Shown: positions 1 through 6,405, numbered from the stretch's first letter. The stretch: DNA of 9,381 nt from Oscillospiraceae bacterium (GCA_017415945.1 JAFQDR010000107.1:1-9381); one strand, 5' to 3'. Notes: generated by a model from the sequence alone, not told the origin. A program made the numbers and translations.

Positions 1-96
1 ATCCACGATATCGGCGTATCGCGTGTAAGTTTTATCTTTGGCAGACGGCATCACATAGTTGGTCAACCAATCTGCCAACCAAGTTTTATAAAGCAT
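1..96 (-). CDS. int: Tyrosine recombinase/integrase, N-terminal 32 residues (cut by window edge)
   Basis: The frame reads inward from ATG at 96-94 and stays open for exactly 32 codons to the window edge, beginning MLYKTWLADWLTNYVMPSAK and continuing KDKTYTRYADIVD. This is the usual opening of the SAM-like core-binding domain (arm of the tyrosine recombinase fold) in integrases of Firmicutes elements: a Trp-rich first helix, a 'V.PS.K..TY.RY..IV' pattern and a second helix. A ribosome binding site AAAGGA lies 7 nt before the ATG. The catalytic domain (Arg, His and Tyr residues) would lie beyond position 1 and cannot be checked. The family role is excision and site-specific integration of the element. 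An extended -10 promoter and a structured leader precede it, so it probably has its own transcription unit. The identification rests on only 32 residues. Confidence 0.8.
   Translation of the reverse strand, partial: MLYKTWLADWLTNYVMPSAKDKTYTRYADIVD
58..68. repeat. 11-bp direct repeat GTTGGTCAACC, copy 1 (inside integrase CDS)
   Basis: GTTGGTCAACC occurs here and again at 191-201, 133 bp away. Each copy is itself close to an inverted repeat (GTTG/CAAC arms around a 2-nt centre). This copy encodes Leu-Thr-Asn in the integrase N-terminus. It could be a binding site for a dimeric regulator or an integrase arm site, but its place in a coding frame means part of it may be codon-driven. Confidence 0.5.
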
Positions 97-135
97 ATAT
101 TCATCCTTTCTGCTATTATTATGCCCGAAATAACG

Positions 136-178
136 AAAGAGCCGAACATTGATCTGATGCCTGTTCGACTCTTTTTTT
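136..178 (+). terminator. Hairpin with T-tract: rightward terminator, or leader hairpin of the integrase mRNA
   Basis: A 13-bp stem with a single C/A mismatch pairs 136-148 (AAAGAGCCGAACA) with 162-174 (TGTTCGACTCTTT), around a 13-nt loop. On the plus strand it runs into TTTTTTT at 172-178, the layout of a rho-independent terminator for rightward transcription. Such transcription would be antisense to the integrase and could come from outside the element. On the minus strand the same hairpin lies in the integrase leader, about 40 nt before the start codon, and has no good T-tract after it. It is therefore less likely to stop integrase transcription but could still affect the mRNA. Confidence 0.6.
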
Positions 179-189
179 CATCCATATTC

Positions 190-201
190 GGTTGGTCAAC
201 C
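190..201. repeat. Palindromic repeat GGTTGGTCAACC, copy 2 (integrase leader)
   Basis: This 12-bp site has perfect 5-bp arms (GGTTG/CAACC) around a 2-nt centre and contains the same 11-mer as 58-68. It lies about 25-35 nt downstream of the predicted integrase transcription start. That is a suitable place for an operator or for an integrase or excisionase contact site. The two copies straddle the 136-178 hairpin. Confidence 0.5.
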
Positions 202-230
202 TGATATCTGCACGTTGTTCTGCCATTAAT

Positions 231-239
231 ATTATACCA
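231..239 (-). promoter_or_regulatory. Extended -10 promoter for the integrase
   Basis: On the minus strand the sequence reads TGGTATAAT, a perfect TATAAT (236-231) with the TGn extension (239-237). No good -35 hexamer sits at 17 bp. TTGATA occurs 21 bp upstream, which is too far, so this would work mainly as an extended -10 promoter. Transcription would start near 224 and give an untranslated leader of about 125-130 nt before the integrase ATG at 96. It explains how the integrase can be expressed apart from the transfer operon. Confidence 0.6.
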
Positions 240-393
240 CACATCTGTGAAGGATTCTATCAATTCATGGCAACACTGGCTATATACTGTTCTTTTCAGC
301 ATATATCTATCTTTAAGTTTAGCGTTCAAGAGGGGCCGCTGTGACCTGTGGCATAGTCCACACTGTAGACAGACTACTCCCTTGGTTGTGCTA

Positions 394-651
394 TTACTTA
401 ATGCAAGTGTACAGATTTGATTGTTTTGATCCATTGGCGCGTCTTCGATGCGTCAGACTCACATAGCCTTTGCTTTCAAGCTCCTTGATCGCACGCTTGA
501 CCGTAGAGACACTGCATTTGTTGTCGGCGGCGATCTTCTTATGAGACACATAACAGTTCTCGTGCTTACCCTGGCGATCCCGCAGATAGCGGTAAATCAA
601 TACCGCCATCGCCGAGACCTCATCCATATATATCATTTCGAATTCTCTCAT
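394..651 (-). CDS. Small winged helix-turn-helix DNA-binding protein (85 aa)
   Basis: Residues 35-82 form a clear winged helix-turn-helix: VSHKKIAADNKCSVSTVKRA (35-54), then IKELESKGYVSL, then a basic wing HRRRANGSK and the end LYTCIK. The pattern resembles the HTH_36-type domains (family recalled, not searched) found in replication-initiator and regulatory proteins of Firmicutes mobile elements. I chose ATG 651 because GGAAGGAG lies 9 nt before its start. A TTG two codons upstream is badly spaced, and later ATGs at 636 and 627 lack a binding site. Its first 32 nt overlap the end of the coupling protein gene, which suggests translational coupling. Its place between the transfer operon and the integrase makes a regulator of either, or an excisionase-like factor, plausible. 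No ligand-binding or catalytic part is present. Confidence 0.82.
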   Translation of the reverse strand: MREFEMIYMDEVSAMAVLIYRYLRDRQGKHENCYVSHKKIAADNKCSVSTVKRAIKELESKGYVSLTHRRRANGSKQSNLYTCIK

Positions 652-2635
652 CGACAATATCTCCTTCCTGATTCCATACTACTTCCGTTTCCTCACCTGC
701 TGGCAGATTTGACTGCGACATCGGCATACTGTCACCCGTTGCTTCAGTATCGTCATCAGCATCACTGCTTGTCTCCGGTTCAGCATCTGTGTGCTTTGAT
801 CCTCCGGTTACATACTGGAAGCCCTTATCTCCCGAACCCTTTTCATGCGATCTTACCACTGTTTTCGCTTGCTGCTTCTTCATGCGTTTTTCTCGTTCCT
901 CGTCAGTCATACGATCACCGGCACTCTTTGGCGGCGGATACATCGCAACGATAGGCGCTTCGAGGATCTCTCTGTTAGCATAAGATACCGCACGGTTGCC
1001 CTTGTCCGGTACAACATACACCTTCTCTGGGAAAACAATCCCCCACTTGAAGAAGAGTTTCAGCTTGACCTGCATGGGATAGAAGCCTGTCTTCATAACG
1101 CAGAACGTACCTTTGGGTAGTGACTTCAGTTCATCCGGTGTCAGTAAGGCACGCTCGATCATCTGCAAGCTTTGCGAAGGATCATTCTTGCTTCGGCTAA
1201 CGGATCCCGACTGTACCGTCTTCGAACCGAGAGCCTTTGAAAGAACCTGTGCAGATTCACTGTTCGGTGCAAATCCACCAAATACTGTAAGCTGCGTATT
1301 GTCCGTGATGATCTCGCATCCTTCCTTGCCATAGTTCTTCTGAAGCTGTGCGAAGGACTGAATGATTGCGACAATCGACACACGGCGGGAACGGGATGCT
1401 GAGAACATCATCTCTGCACCTTCAATTTTAGGGATTGTACCGAACTCATCGAGGTACATCATAACACGGTTCGGGAGTCTGCCATCATGCTCATCTGCAA
1501 CAGCAAGGATTTCTCGGTACAGCTGCTGTACGATTAACGATACCATGAAGTGCTTGGAGGTGTCTTCCTCGGGAAGCACAATAAAGATTGCGGACTTCTG
1601 CTTACAGAATTGCTCCGCATCAATGGCGGTGTCGAAGCACAGAATCTGTTCAAGCTCTGAATCAAGGAATGCATTGAGTCGTGACAATGCCGTTGACATA
1701 ACTGAGGACATAGCTTGTTCCGATGTGTTAATGGCCGCACCGGCGAACCACTTTGCCTTGTGCTCATCGGGGAGTCTTGACATCAGCTGATGAAACTGCG
1801 TCTTTCCCCTTTGTGCACTGGGGGCAAGCAAGTCCTGGATGATCTTGAACACCGAAACGATGTGCCTTGTTTCAGGCGGACAGAACTCCGCTACGAGCAG
1901 GATGGATGCGGTAAGCAAACCTTCTGCTGCATCGTAGAAGAATGCGTTCTGACCGAATGACGCACCGTCCATACCGGACAGAATGATGGTCTTGGAGATG
2001 ATCTTCGCATACTTTTCAGCCTTGGCTTTATATGCGAGGTTGTCAGGCTCTGCTTTCCATAAATCCATGTATTTGTTTACGAGGTGCAGAAGGTTATTGC
2101 CGTCCGACTTCGTGGGATTGCGAAGGTCAATGACAGCAACCTTGTAATCATAATACTTGCTTGCGATTTCACCGTAGTGACGGTAGAGATCGCCTTTTGT
2201 GTCAGATGTGATGAACGACATTCCCGATGCACAGGCATATTCAAGATTAGGGTACAAAAAGTACGCAGTCTTACCGACACCGGCGGCACCGATCATGAGC
2301 GCATGAACGTCACCGATATCCACAAGTGCGGTTGTGCCGGTCTTGCTTGAATTGCATCCGACTACAATACCTTGCTTCTCGGCATCTGGACGATTCTTAC
2401 CCTTACGCCACAGCTCTGGCGTATACGCCACGTGTTGATAGGCTTTCTTGATTTCTTCTTTTCTCGCCCAACGAGCAGTACCATGCTGACCGTCGCCGAC
2501 AGTCTTTGCTTTGATGTTGTTGAGGTTATAGATATGTGCGAGGACAGAGATTCCGCCGAGCAGTATAACCATAATCAGCGATACAAACACCAGCTTGCCG
2601 ATGCCCGTCAGATCAGTCCATAAGAAATCAAACAT
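620..2635 (-). CDS. VirD4/TraG-type type IV coupling protein (conjugation ATPase)
   Basis: The 671-residue protein would be a membrane-bound hexameric ATPase that delivers the relaxase-DNA complex to a type IV secretion channel. One transmembrane segment lies at residues 13-36 (GIGKLVFVSLIMVILLGGIS onward), fewer than the two or more of some VirD4 proteins. A Walker A motif GAAGVGKT is at 116-123, then SFITSDTKGDLYRHYG at 140-155 (typical T4CP 'DxKGE/D' motif). Walker B MMYLDEFGTIPKI is at 392-404, and SRSRRVSIVAIIQSFAQL at 414-431 is the conserved strand after it. The last 100 residues are a charged, Ser/Asp/Glu-rich tail that probably has little fixed structure. ATG 2635 is chosen because AAAGGAG precedes it by about 10 nt; a longer frame upstream lacks support and runs deep into the primase gene. 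It overlaps the primase stop by 8 nt (ATGTTTGA), so translation is likely coupled. Confidence 0.95.
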   Translation of the reverse strand: MFDFLWTDLTGIGKLVFVSLIMVILLGGISVLAHIYNLNNIKAKTVGDGQHGTARWARKEEIKKAYQHVAYTPELWRKGKNRPDAEKQGIVVGCNSSKTGTTALVDIGDVHALMIGAAGVGKTAYFLYPNLEYACASGMSFITSDTKGDLYRHYGEIASKYYDYKVAVIDLRNPTKSDGNNLLHLVNKYMDLWKAEPDNLAYKAKAEKYAKIISKTIILSGMDGASFGQNAFFYDAAEGLLTASILLVAEFCPPETRHIVSVFKIIQDLLAPSAQRGKTQFHQLMSRLPDEHKAKWFAGAAINTSEQAMSSVMSTALSRLNAFLDSELEQILCFDTAIDAEQFCKQKSAIFIVLPEEDTSKHFMVSLIVQQLYREILAVADEHDGRLPNRVMMYLDEFGTIPKIEGAEMMFSASRSRRVSIVAIIQSFAQLQKNYGKEGCEIITDNTQLTVFGGFAPNSESAQVLSKALGSKTVQSGSVSRSKNDPSQSLQMIERALLTPDELKSLPKGTFCVMKTGFYPMQVKLKLFFKWGIVFPEKVYVVPDKGNRAVSYANREILEAPIVAMYPPPKSAGDRMTDEEREKRMKKQQAKTVVRSHEKGSGDKGFQYVTGGSKHTDAEPETSSDADDDTEATGDSMPMSQSNLPAGEETEVVWNQEGDIVDERIRNDIYG

Positions 2636-3962
2636 GGTTGTTTTTCTCCTTTCCGATATAATTGAGAAGGCGAATGCAGTCCATGCACATCTTGAGAATC
2701 GGTCGGAGGAAAAGATTGCGGTCACAGATCAGCTGCGGCGTGTCGTACACGGCTTGCACAGCCTTCATGTCTGCATCAAGCTGGCGCAGACGTGTCTGTG
2801 TGTCACCGTTGTCGGCGTGTGCTACGTAGGTCTTCACAAGCTCCGCTTCGAGGTCTTTCCATTCGATCGGTTCAAGCGACTTTCTGCATTCGTCCTTTGC
2901 AAGTAAAAGCAGCAGACCGAGAAAATGCTCGATCTGCTGTTTGCGGTTATATTCATGCGCATTCACAAGCGCGGTGTACGCATCGCAGGTTTTGCGGTAA
3001 AGCATGGGCGGCATTTTCATAATTTCTGCATCCGCGATTGCTTCTGAACACAACTTCCGGATTGCTTCCGTTTCATCGGCTTCGGCTGGGATCGGCGATA
3101 TTCCGTTCATGGCTTTTACATCCTCATCCCAATCCTTGTTGACCGAGTGGAGCATACGGACATTGGTATAGCCCTTGCTTTCAAGAATGCCTTTGATGCG
3201 ATGACAGGCACTGATACCTGCGTTATCGTTATCGAGGCACAGCACGATCTTTGTGAGCTTGGGATTCACCTGCAGTCGGTGCAGTATCGCACGTTCCGAA
3301 ACCGAGCACAATGCCACATACGAGTGATTTTGCCAATTGTTCTGATGTAGAGTAATAAACGCAAGCATATCCACGGGTGCTTCGAACACGAAGAGCCATT
3401 CGCTCTCGCCGTCATGGTGGAAGGCATACTCCGCCTGACTGCCGGCTTCTGTGCATTTGAAACTGCTTCTGGTCGCGCGGCGGTGACAGTGCTTGGGGAC
3501 GCCGTCTTCATCAAGACCGAGGAAGATGCAGTTGTGATATTGTGCATCCTCGTAGAGGGTTTTCTCTCTTGCGAAGTGCGTGATCACATCCCGCGCAATG
3601 AAGCGCTTCTCCATGAGATATGCATAGACGTGGTTCATGGTAGCGTTCGGCTGTGGGAGTGTCAGCACCTTGACGGGCTTCGGCTGATACTTCGCGGGCA
3701 GTATCTCGCTCACGGAGTCACCGAGCAGTTCGGCGATGGCGTTCTGGAATGTCAGACCGTAGTACCGCATAACAAAGCTGACGGCATATCCGCCCTTGGA
3801 ATCGTAATGCGTATACCATTCGTATCCGTGAATCCATACTTGATGGCGTTCCCATAAATACTGATTGCCGCAGTGCTTGAGTTTTTCTCCTCGTGACATA
3901 AGAAAAGCGACGAGATCGGTTTGATTCGCCGCCGTGATTTGTGATTCTGTATAGTGTGGCAT
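2628..3962 (-). CDS. DUF3991/TOPRIM primase-like protein
   Basis: This 444-residue protein has a CHC2-like N-terminal region (about 12-82, containing HYDSKGGYAVSFVMRYYG) that lacks the usual zinc ligands. A DUF3991-like segment (about 108-180) follows, then a TOPRIM domain. TOPRIM residues visible are Glu194 in FVFEAPVDMLAF, the Asp243-x-Asp245 pair in LCLDNDNAG, and acidic KDWDED at 276-281. The C-terminal third (about 290-444) is helical and has no motif I recognise. Proteins of this layout are common in Firmicutes conjugative elements and are thought to prime or assist replication of the transferred strand; primase activity is inferred, not shown. ATG 3962 has AAAAGGAG 6 nt ahead. The relaxase gene ends 15 nt before it and the coupling protein gene overlaps its end, so the three form one translational block. 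Confidence 0.85.
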   Translation of the reverse strand: MPHYTESQITAANQTDLVAFLMSRGEKLKHCGNQYLWERHQVWIHGYEWYTHYDSKGGYAVSFVMRYYGLTFQNAIAELLGDSVSEILPAKYQPKPVKVLTLPQPNATMNHVYAYLMEKRFIARDVITHFAREKTLYEDAQYHNCIFLGLDEDGVPKHCHRRATRSSFKCTEAGSQAEYAFHHDGESEWLFVFEAPVDMLAFITLHQNNWQNHSYVALCSVSERAILHRLQVNPKLTKIVLCLDNDNAGISACHRIKGILESKGYTNVRMLHSVNKDWDEDVKAMNGISPIPAEADETEAIRKLCSEAIADAEIMKMPPMLYRKTCDAYTALVNAHEYNRKQQIEHFLGLLLLLAKDECRKSLEPIEWKDLEAELVKTYVAHADNGDTQTRLRQLDADMKAVQAVYDTPQLICDRNLFLRPILKMCMDCIRLLNYIGKEKNNHV

Positions 3963-3977
3963 TGGTACTCCTTTTCG

Positions 3978-5408
3978 TTACATAGACAGTCGCTGTCCTT
4001 TCTTCTTTGCCTCGATCTCGCGTTTGAGTTTGCTGTCAACAGTGATGGCGGGATTATCCACCATTTCCTGATAACGGTCACGGAAGGTATCGGCGATATC
4101 TTTGCCGAGTCTTGTGACCTTCGTGAGAATCAGCGGCTTGTATTGGTTTGATGTTGGTTGAGTGCTTGATGATGTGTTCGTTGAGGTGCTTGATGTAGTG
4201 TTACCTCCTGACGATGTACCTGATGTTGTTGTGCTTGTATCAGAGGTATTCGAATTCTCCTGCGGTATTGGTTCATCGTCTGCAAGACCGAATGCAAGTT
4301 CCGATGCTCGTTTTATCACTGCATTACGAATCGGTTTGAATGCATTCTCTTGCGACAGTGGCAATCGCTTCGGCGGCACATCAGTGTACGTCTGATAGAT
4401 AAGACATTTGCACTCGTACCATAAATCATAGAGCCGCTTGATGCGCTCGTCATCTTCAAGTTCACCGACAATACCATCGACCATTGCTTTGACCGACTTC
4501 GGAAGATATCCATACTGCTTTTTGCCTTTGACTGTCTTGAGTCGGTCAGAAAGATCGGTGACCATCTTCACGATCTTCGGGTTGGTACACAGACCTTGCT
4601 TCACCATCATGCAGAGTTCATTGAACTCATCGATGGTTTCGCTGTTGAGTGCATTGCGGCGCTCGGTCTGCTCGTCGTACAGCTGATGAATCTCATCCGC
4701 AAAGATCGCGGTACCGAACATTCGCCGAAGATTGTCGATACCGGTTTTGGTAATGTATCCTTTGTCCTGTTCACTTCGTGAATACAGCAAGAGGTGAATG
4801 TGCGGGTGATTTGATTCATTGTGAAATGCACCGTACCATTCAAGGTCACGAAGCGGAATCTGATGCTGCTCGGCAATTACATCAATGTGTGCGCGAACGA
4901 GATCTCGCCAGCGCTCCGCAGTGTTGTATTCAAGCTGTTCCGCATCATTACGTTTTATGGAAACGATAACCGTATAGACATTACCTTTATGTTCCGTGAC
5001 ACGCTTCGATGCTTCTGTCAGATTGATAACTTTGTCCGAATCGGAAAACAGTCCGTGCGTTCCTTCGATCTTTTCAACACGAGGACGTGTTGCCATGTAA
5101 TCAAGATATGTCTTGTCACTGAGCAGCTCCGGATTGTTTTCAATGATGGAGGAAATCAATTCCGATGCGTTTCCTCTCGTCTGTGATGTAAGAAAGTTTT
5201 TGTATTCATCTGTACGAGTGATCGAAGATTTTTTCTGAACAATGGCATTGATGAAATCAACCTGATTCTTCGTTGCCTTTGCAGTCTTCCACGCATCACC
5301 AAGTTTTTCAACACCTTCTCGTGTACCGATGTATTCGAGATAACCACCGGCACTGTAGACAGAGCGTTCGGAATTATAGTACCTGCATTTTACGATTACT
5401 CTTGGCAT
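3978..5408 (-). CDS. MOBP-type relaxase (MobP3-like)
   Basis: The 476-residue protein would nick one strand at oriT and stay covalently attached to its 5' end. Residues 1-36 match a MOBP motif I: GGYLEYIGTREGVEKLG (21-37) lines up with the stretch around Tyr22 of RP4 TraI (alignment from memory), making Tyr26 the likely catalytic tyrosine, with Tyr23 the alternative. The metal-binding motif III is HNESNHPHIHLLLY (196-209), with His196, His203 and His205 as probable ligands. Residues 385-422 are a low-complexity Ser/Thr/Asn/Gly linker, followed by a short basic tail ending KREIEAKKKGQRL. The ATG at 5408 has only a weak binding site and overlaps the stop of the upstream gene by 13 nt, so it probably depends on coupled translation. 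The MobP3 subfamily name is from memory of similar Clostridia proteins; the relaxase call itself is firm. Confidence 0.92.
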   Translation of the reverse strand: MPRVIVKCRYYNSERSVYSAGGYLEYIGTREGVEKLGDAWKTAKATKNQVDFINAIVQKKSSITRTDEYKNFLTSQTRGNASELISSIIENNPELLSDKTYLDYMATRPRVEKIEGTHGLFSDSDKVINLTEASKRVTEHKGNVYTVIVSIKRNDAEQLEYNTAERWRDLVRAHIDVIAEQHQIPLRDLEWYGAFHNESNHPHIHLLLYSRSEQDKGYITKTGIDNLRRMFGTAIFADEIHQLYDEQTERRNALNSETIDEFNELCMMVKQGLCTNPKIVKMVTDLSDRLKTVKGKKQYGYLPKSVKAMVDGIVGELEDDERIKRLYDLWYECKCLIYQTYTDVPPKRLPLSQENAFKPIRNAVIKRASELAFGLADDEPIPQENSNTSDTSTTTSGTSSGGNTTSSTSTNTSSSTQPTSNQYKPLILTKVTRLGKDIADTFRDRYQEMVDNPAITVDSKLKREIEAKKKGQRLSM

Positions 5409-5833
5409 CCGAGAACTTCAATAAGGTATTCATCAGCAAGTGCATATTCGAGTGAAATCGTTCCTTTGGTTTTGCGAACCTGCTCTGCAACATAATAGCG
5501 CAGTTTCTGATAGTCCGGTTCCGACAGATCGGTAACATTTGCGGCTTTCAGATAATTGCTGACACTGATTTCGACAGCAACCTTGAAGAGCATCCGTGAT
5601 ACTCTTGAAATCTGATCGTGCATGATATCCCGCATTACACGAATGATTTCGTTGCCGAGAATTTTGTTATGACCGGTATCGAGATAAGCACTGTAGTGAT
5701 GGATCGCCTTTTCTACGAACTTTGATCTGTTGTTTGTCTGCGCCGATTCCAGATGTGTGTCAATCATATTTGTGGTTTCATCATTCAGATAAAACCCGTA
5801 TTTTTGCTTACTTTTTCCTTTTTCGATAGCCAT
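5396..5833 (-). CDS. Ribbon-helix-helix relaxosome accessory protein (MobC-like role)
   Basis: This is a 145-residue protein. Residues 11-50 look like a ribbon-helix-helix DNA-binding unit: a short strand KYGFYLN, helix ETTNMIDTHLESAQ, turn NNRSKF, then helix VEKAIHHYSAYL. The remaining part (about 60-145) is helical and could mediate dimer or relaxase contacts. Small RHH proteins directly upstream of MOBP relaxases usually bind oriT and help the relaxase nick. The start ATG 5833 has GGAGGTATAT directly before it; a TTG four codons upstream sits inside this binding site and is rejected. It follows the 280-nt candidate oriT region, with the relaxase gene overlapping its stop, as expected for a relaxosome pair. 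It could also repress its own operon by binding the same palindromes. Confidence 0.8.
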   Translation of the reverse strand: MAIEKGKSKQKYGFYLNDETTNMIDTHLESAQTNNRSKFVEKAIHHYSAYLDTGHNKILGNEIIRVMRDIMHDQISRVSRMLFKVAVEISVSNYLKAANVTDLSEPDYQKLRYYVAEQVRKTKGTISLEYALADEYLIEVLGCQE

Positions 5834-5862
5834 ATATACCTCCAAAAGTGTGTCCCTTTTAC

Positions 5863-5888
5863 GGGAGCAATTTCAAATTAATGTCCCC
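5863..5888. repeat. Degenerate copy of the oriT palindrome arms
   Basis: GGGAGCAATT (5863-5872) followed by TGTCCCC (5882-5888) repeats, with extra bases between, the core GGGGGCAATT...TGTCCCC of the big palindrome at 5961-5976. A third shorter TGTCCC lies at 5851-5856, next to the RHH ribosome binding site. The repeats suggest several binding sites for one protein, and the one nearest the gene could serve for autoregulation. Confidence 0.5.
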
Positions 5889-5927
5889 TCTGCGTTTTAT
5901 CGCAAAAAGGCGTAAATACCGTGCAAA

Positions 5928-5947
5928 CAGCCCGCCGTTGCGGGCTG
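5928..5947. repeat. Perfect 8-bp stem-loop in the candidate oriT
   Basis: CAGCCCGC (5928-5935) pairs with GCGGGCTG (5940-5947) around a 4-nt loop. On the minus strand it is followed by TGTTTGC, too poor a T-tract for a confident terminator. As it lies 9 nt from the larger palindrome, a structural role in oriT (recognition or termination of strand transfer) is more likely, though attenuation of transcription into the mobilization genes is possible. Confidence 0.65.
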
Positions 5948-5955
5948 ATGTGAGC

Positions 5956-5981
5956 GTGATGGGGGCAATTGTCCCCATCAC
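5956..5981. repeat. 26-nt near-perfect palindrome in the candidate oriT
   Basis: The left half GTGATGGGGGCAA and the right half TTGTCCCCATCAC are reverse complements except for one position (G5965 against T5972). There is no loop in the double-stranded form: the centre is CAATTG. A palindrome this long is very unlikely by chance and is typical of a dimeric-protein operator or an oriT inverted repeat. Confidence 0.8.
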
Positions 5982-6113
5982 TTTAACCCGCTTAAAAATA
6001 AGTTCCGCCCCAAATCCCCCGATAATCCGCAGAAATCCGTGTTCCTGCAGACTCCGAGAGAATCGGGCGGACATCGTCGCCACACAGCCGTCAACGACCG
6101 CCTACACGCGGCC

Positions 6114-6395
6114 TTATTCCGACTCGTGGGTGTCTGTTCCCTCATCGGGCTTCTCGTCCGATACGGGGCGACGTGGGCTTACGTTTCGTCTTTGAGGCTT
6201 CGGCTCCTCCTTGGGAGTCAGCTCCTTTTTCTTCTCGATGAAGTCACGGACCTGTGCCGGCACATACTTCTTGTACAGCACTTCCATGTACGCTTCCAGT
6301 TCTTTGGTCACATCGGTCTGTTTGTCGGAAAGACAGACGGTGATCGCTTCCAGCTTCGCATCATCGTATTCGAATTGAATGGGTGTTGGTTTCAT
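6114..6395 (-). CDS. Small DUF6103-like protein, paralogue B (93 aa)
   Basis: It begins MKPTPIQFEYDDAKLEAITV. Over the first 53 residues it aligns without gaps to the protein at 6680-6973, with 15 identities and a shared LY...VP..V..FI/YI signature (residues 40-53). The rest (about 56-93) is a charged, Pro/Arg/Glu-rich tail. The name DUF6103 is recalled for similar Clostridia element proteins and has not been checked. A short strand followed by two helices is compatible with a ribbon-helix-helix-like fold, but that is inference. ATG 6395 has GGAGG 5 nt upstream; the open frame extends 25 codons further but that part overlaps the previous gene and lacks a binding site. It is the last gene before the candidate oriT. 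Confidence 0.78.
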   Translation of the reverse strand: MKPTPIQFEYDDAKLEAITVCLSDKQTDVTKELEAYMEVLYKKYVPAQVRDFIEKKKELTPKEEPKPQRRNVSPRRPVSDEKPDEGTDTHESE

Positions 6396-6405
6396 AATTC
6401 CTCCG

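Larger units (their letters stand above)
97..393. other. Non-coding leader between the winged-helix gene and the integrase
   Basis: These 297 nt carry no credible gene. The one long open frame on the minus strand (434-63) overlaps both flanking genes in other frames, has no ribosome binding site and has unremarkable cysteine-rich content, so I treat it as chance. The stretch holds the extended -10 promoter, one copy of the palindromic 11-mer and the T-tract hairpin. It also has a small possible hairpin at 347-362 (TGTGG, 6-nt loop, CCACA) next to the short palindrome CTGTAGACAG at 363-372. I see no terminator directly after the winged-helix gene, so operon readthrough into the integrase is possible. 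Confidence 0.6.
5834..6113. other. oriT: Candidate origin of transfer (oriT) region
   Basis: This is a 280-nt gap in an otherwise tightly packed operon, directly upstream of the RHH and relaxase genes, where MOBP oriT sites are usually found. It contains a 26-nt near-perfect palindrome (5956-5981), a perfect 8-bp hairpin (5928-5947), repeated GGGRGCAATT and TGTCCC motifs, and CCCGAT/ATCGGG arms around 6016-6067. I could not place a nick site because I know no consensus for this subfamily. No convincing promoter is visible on the minus strand. A 74-codon frame running through it from GTG 6083 lacks a ribosome binding site and passes through the palindromes, so I do not call it a gene. Confidence 0.65.

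Noticed and set aside
63..434. Open frame of 123 codons on the minus strand with several cysteines
   Set aside because: It overlaps the end of the winged-helix gene and the start of the integrase in other frames, has no ribosome binding site, and crosses the integrase promoter and hairpin.
448..954. Plus-strand open frame of 168 codons
   Set aside because: It is antisense to the coupling protein tail and the winged-helix gene, and its His/Leu/Pro-rich composition is typical of a shadow frame.
361..5363. 13-mer CACTGTAGACAGA present at 361-373 and 5351-5363
   Set aside because: About one such pair is expected by chance in 9.4 kb. The second copy is inside the relaxase gene and the flanks differ.
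5891..5936. Possible minus-strand promoter for the mobilization genes (TTGCAC or TTGCGA as -35)
   Set aside because: No acceptable -10 hexamer lies at 16-18 bp from either hexamer, so the call cannot be supported.
5859..6083. 74-codon minus-strand frame from GTG through the candidate oriT
   Set aside because: It has no ribosome binding site, and its sequence is dictated by palindromes. Any conservation would be explained by oriT function.
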